A stretch of DNA of 48,202 nt. Source: CAZHPR01 sp964534305 (GTDB taxonomy: Bacteria; Patescibacteriota; Minisyncoccia; Phycocordibacterales; WO2-35-19). The notes under the pieces were generated by a model. That model did not search any database. It had not been told where the DNA came from and was given only the letters and a program-made list of their open reading frames with translations. Positions 47,701 to 48,202 of the stretch are shown in pieces. The translations under genes and the position numbers were made by a program. The stretch covers positions 1-48,202 of the forward strand of contig CAZHPR010000005.1 in assembly GCA_964534305.1 (NCBI GenBank), read 5' to 3'. Each line of letters begins with the position of its first letter. Positions within the stretch are counted from its first letter, which is position 1.

Positions 47701-48202
47701 TCACTCTGATATATACCATATCTGTTTGTTGCGTTATTAGCTCCTGATGATAGATAAAGTCTATATGCGTTTGTTACAGAAGCACCAGTTGTAGTTATGT
47801 CTGAGTATATACCAAATATATCGGTAACATTGCCTCCTGTTGCTATAGCTTCAATACTGGTACCGGTTACAGAATTTTTTGTTCCACCAGTACTTTCTGC
47901 TGAGAAGTTGGCTCCTGTTATAGAATCTGATCCTCCATCTTGATATCTAGACATTATTCTATTTTTACCTGCGTCATTTACACCTATACCAATATTTCCA
48001 TTACTTAATATTGTAAATACTGAAGTGGTTGCTGAAGCGGTAGAAGAAGCAATAGATACGAGTGGAGAATTGGATGTGTCAGAAGTATTTCTATGCACGG
48101 AAAGCTGTGCCCAAGGTGTGGAAGAACCCAAGCTAAGTCTACCAGTGAAGTTGTTAGTACCAGAGAAGGTGTTAGAGTCAGCAAGTAATGTAGTAGAAGC
48201 AC
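41772..48202 (-). CDS. Giant repetitive fibre-like surface protein, N-terminus beyond the window
   Basis: More than 2,140 aa; the frame is open through the right edge, so the start is not seen. The N-terminal 1,200 or so residues are repeats of the type GIGTTTPxxxLTIASST, SQWTFRNAGGNLYLSTTT, and STLLADSNTFSGTNNF, like beta-helical fibres. There follows an extremely Gly-rich stretch (about residues 1230-1530, GGGGG with A, S, N and T). Next is a domain with LAEIYSTNDPELSPGDVVALD and VRVNTENGPIQPGDFITSSS, similar to parts of phage-type self-processing domains. A coiled region, a beta domain and an acidic Pro/Glu-rich C-terminal tail complete it. Followed closely by the serine hydrolase and GT-C/TPR genes. 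Confidence 0.88.
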   Translation of the reverse strand, partial: ASTTLLADSNTFSGTNNFTGRLSLGSSTPWAQLSVHRNTSDTSNSPLVSIASSTASATTSVFTILSNGNIGIGVNDAGKNRIMSRYQDGGSDSITGANFSAESTGGTKNSVTGTSIEAIATGGNVTDIFGIYSDITTTGASVTNAYRLYLSSGANNATNRYGIYQSDTNETNYLGSKLGIGTTTPIYRLTIASTSQPQLSLSAGAGISQWTFRNAGGNLYLSTTTIAGTATSSISALEIAGDGFGTTTLRGLNISGQATSTSNVGFNITTGCYAIAGTCLSSGGSGASSTLLADSNTFSGTNNFTARLGLATSTPFAKLSVNSIAGEAAFVVGSSTATSFIVDSSGNVGIGTTTPSAKLSVAGSMTLGTAALNNSRLLIYAQDGSVLNKGLFISDKSGLYGSWQNPGGIDGVSVDSSGNPTTANGELYLNYYSTGRVHIGRAGGDTIVGGYYTSAPTNVLAVKATSTTDTRNLFTVVSASDVPAFNVLGNGRVGVGTTTPVNQLTIASSTSSQLSLSAGAGINQWTFRNAGGNFYLSTTTVAGTATTSISALEISGSGFGTTTVRGLNISGQATTTSNVGFNITTGCYAIAGTCLSSGGSGASSTLLADSNTFSGTNNFTGSVGFSSSTPFARLSINANAGEAGLVVGSTTGTSFIVNRLGNVGIGGTTSPTSKLTVSYTAGSESSPGIPVGKFELRNNFGNGIYDVLSLDRVVTGDVGAASNGVGLLFNTENSAGSLVNSGRISSILSTATAGSETSAITFQTRSTGNSLAEIMRIQGLGVGIATTSPFATLAVSSTIEGNRFVVGRDTGTEFIINEDGLIGIGTATPFFDLDIQKNSANGVGIGITNETDSGTSGISFGETLTGNDYVSFFYNNSGNAGTLLTNRPNSSSIVMGDSATNGFSINTMSALAPISFGTGGDALVNERMRITGLGYTGIGTTTPVNQLTIASSTAPQIALSAGAGISQWTFRNAGGNLYLSTTTVAGTATTTQAALAINGATGALSIGTTTAGTLKVTSNGTVWSDTSGGGAGYATIQDEGSPLTQRSVLNFVGTGVNCVDDGADSTDCTINAGAATAAGDDGQIQFNTGDALDSSANFTWNKSANYLGLGTTTPRYLLNIATTTAPQIALQGENTDNIWTMRSIGGALYFATSSPTTFATTSAAQTALTIDANGNLSTKASGEIRFADNDGSNYVGFKSSTTVSSNITWALPTTDAEGCFKSNGAGSMTIGDCGAVEYQYFTNTGGSTYTVPDGATLIIVEAWGAGGGGGAGSSGTTGTNRAGGGGGGGGAYNTKTFTPSDLGGSGSVINVTPGTGGAGAAKPANAATGGDGTGGGSTTFGAYLTAYGGGGGGGNASSGSGGGGGGGATSAGTNATASTGGAGGGPDGGAANTNSTTGGGGGGTASTGGSGAGGSASFGGGGGGASITAAANDAFYGGGSVRGGGGGGGGGSINTTAANRAGGRGGGYWTTTTALKGGGGASGGGTGNNGINATGGNGGGFGGTGGNGGGSSIGANGGNGGNGGIPGGGGGGGGASANNTATSGGAGGTGARGEVRVFTVSGSTNADLAEIYSTNDPELSPGDVVALDSTLKAGVKKTSGPYDQGLMGVISTNPNLIMGGNEDPGTKSVILALAGRVPVRVNTENGPIQPGDFITSSSEPGVGMKATKAGPVIGRAMTGWKGDAEMSGDYQAGIVIMFVQNGYYNGSSLGPPNSDLNKEYSKVLLSTLVRDKDATLATTTSFSSDISVDRLAADLEVITPQVVTETLLVDKIETSLSGSLNIDIDSDGRFVISQKTATTTEESSIGTSTPAIVFDSFGNAFFAGEVTAKGFSIGNLNQFENNLASVKSAFDNIASSTNASSTLIQRDIEAVSSTTRRIDLALGELEQKFSIIEKNVFDINSIFSSTTEGVVFDRVTTFNGGLRIDQLSAIDGIITILSDTEFIGRPYLNSDTAGFALINEGHNFVDIVFDKEYLEQPIINASISFESANSTTTSLIPKQDSDIAERVFSDDIRFVITEKSTKGFTIKINKNAPFSIPFSWTAFAVKSARVFNSTSTDILGELPINPVDLTPMEPLSTTTEETINAEEPKVPDIIDTEEGSVIEDSQPVQEESVQMKEPSEPAQDVLSENPDTPIKTELEDIQ
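46321..48202. repeat. Long near-identical direct repeats inside the giant gene
   Basis: Blocks around 46321-46470 and 47281-47430 are almost identical, and 48133-48202 begins a third copy. Each carries the STLLADSNTFSGTNNF module and the adjacent CYAIAGTCLSSGGSG segment. Further shorter copies of the SQWTFRNAGG module lie at about 45290, 46620 and 47570. Confidence 0.8.

Noticed and set aside
1..48202. Recoded UGA (Gly) as in Gracilibacteria/Absconditabacteria
   Set aside because: TGA is used as a normal stop in several genes, and no frame needs reading through it.

Overview
The window reads as part of a small, AT-rich genome from a Candidate Phyla Radiation (Patescibacteria, most like Parcubacteria) bacterium. 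The support is the gene content: a DUF5671 membrane protein, a sigma-4/HARE-HTH protein, MltG next to a CPR-type 410-aa membrane protein, a giant fibre-like surface protein built of GIGTTTP-type repeats, and a cohesin/dockerin cluster. It is also supported by very compact packing. TGA is used as a stop, so the genetic code is the standard one. The assignment is inference from recognised families, not from a marker gene.

Layout. 1-2823 (minus): PD-(D/E)XK protein (cut by the window edge), ATP-cone/Mrr nuclease, MnmA. 3395-9819 (minus): MltG, a CPR membrane protein, a sigma-4/HARE regulator, and leucyl-tRNA synthetase with a Nudix domain inserted in its editing region. 9.8-16 kb: AT-rich genes (DUF5671 protein, YchF, small secreted protein) alternate with GC-richer cassettes: two likely structured RNAs, small unknown proteins and a two-gene unit with an S-adenosylhomocysteine-hydrolase-like protein. 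15.9-21.4 kb: flavodoxin-fold reductase, ROK kinase plus phosphoglucose isomerase, a long UbiA-family protein and a YibE/F protein. 21.6-29.2 kb: further GC-rich cassettes, including four PEP-CTERM surface proteins, around an AT-rich block (transglutaminase-like protein, DUF559 nuclease, Tag glycosylase). 29.3-33.4 kb: TypA, methyltransferase, an SOS unit (small protein plus LexA with a LexA box inside the promoter) and a cupin. 33.4-38 kb: an operon of one dockerin protein and three membrane-anchored cohesin proteins. 38-48.2 kb: a glycosyltransferase remnant, a small conserved CPR protein, and an operon of a giant repetitive surface protein (open at the right edge), a class-A beta-lactamase-like serine hydrolase and a membrane/TPR protein.

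Two styles of expression coexist. At least eight AT-rich genes have a -10 hexamer (TATAAT, TAAAAT or TATATT) ending exactly 6 nt before the start codon, so the mRNA should begin at the start codon (leaderless). The GC-rich genes instead tend to have a full -35/-10 promoter, a leader (often with hairpins), a strong Shine-Dalgarno sequence, and their own hairpin terminator. They look like self-contained cassettes laid into the genome between housekeeping genes.

The most notable items are the PEP-CTERM family in a CPR-like genome with no exosortase in view, the self-contained cohesin/dockerin operon, two unassigned structured RNAs (about 315 and 160 nt), the LeuRS-Nudix fusion, the in-frame palindromic insertion in MnmA, and an assembly gap that is only an unmerged 55-bp overlap.
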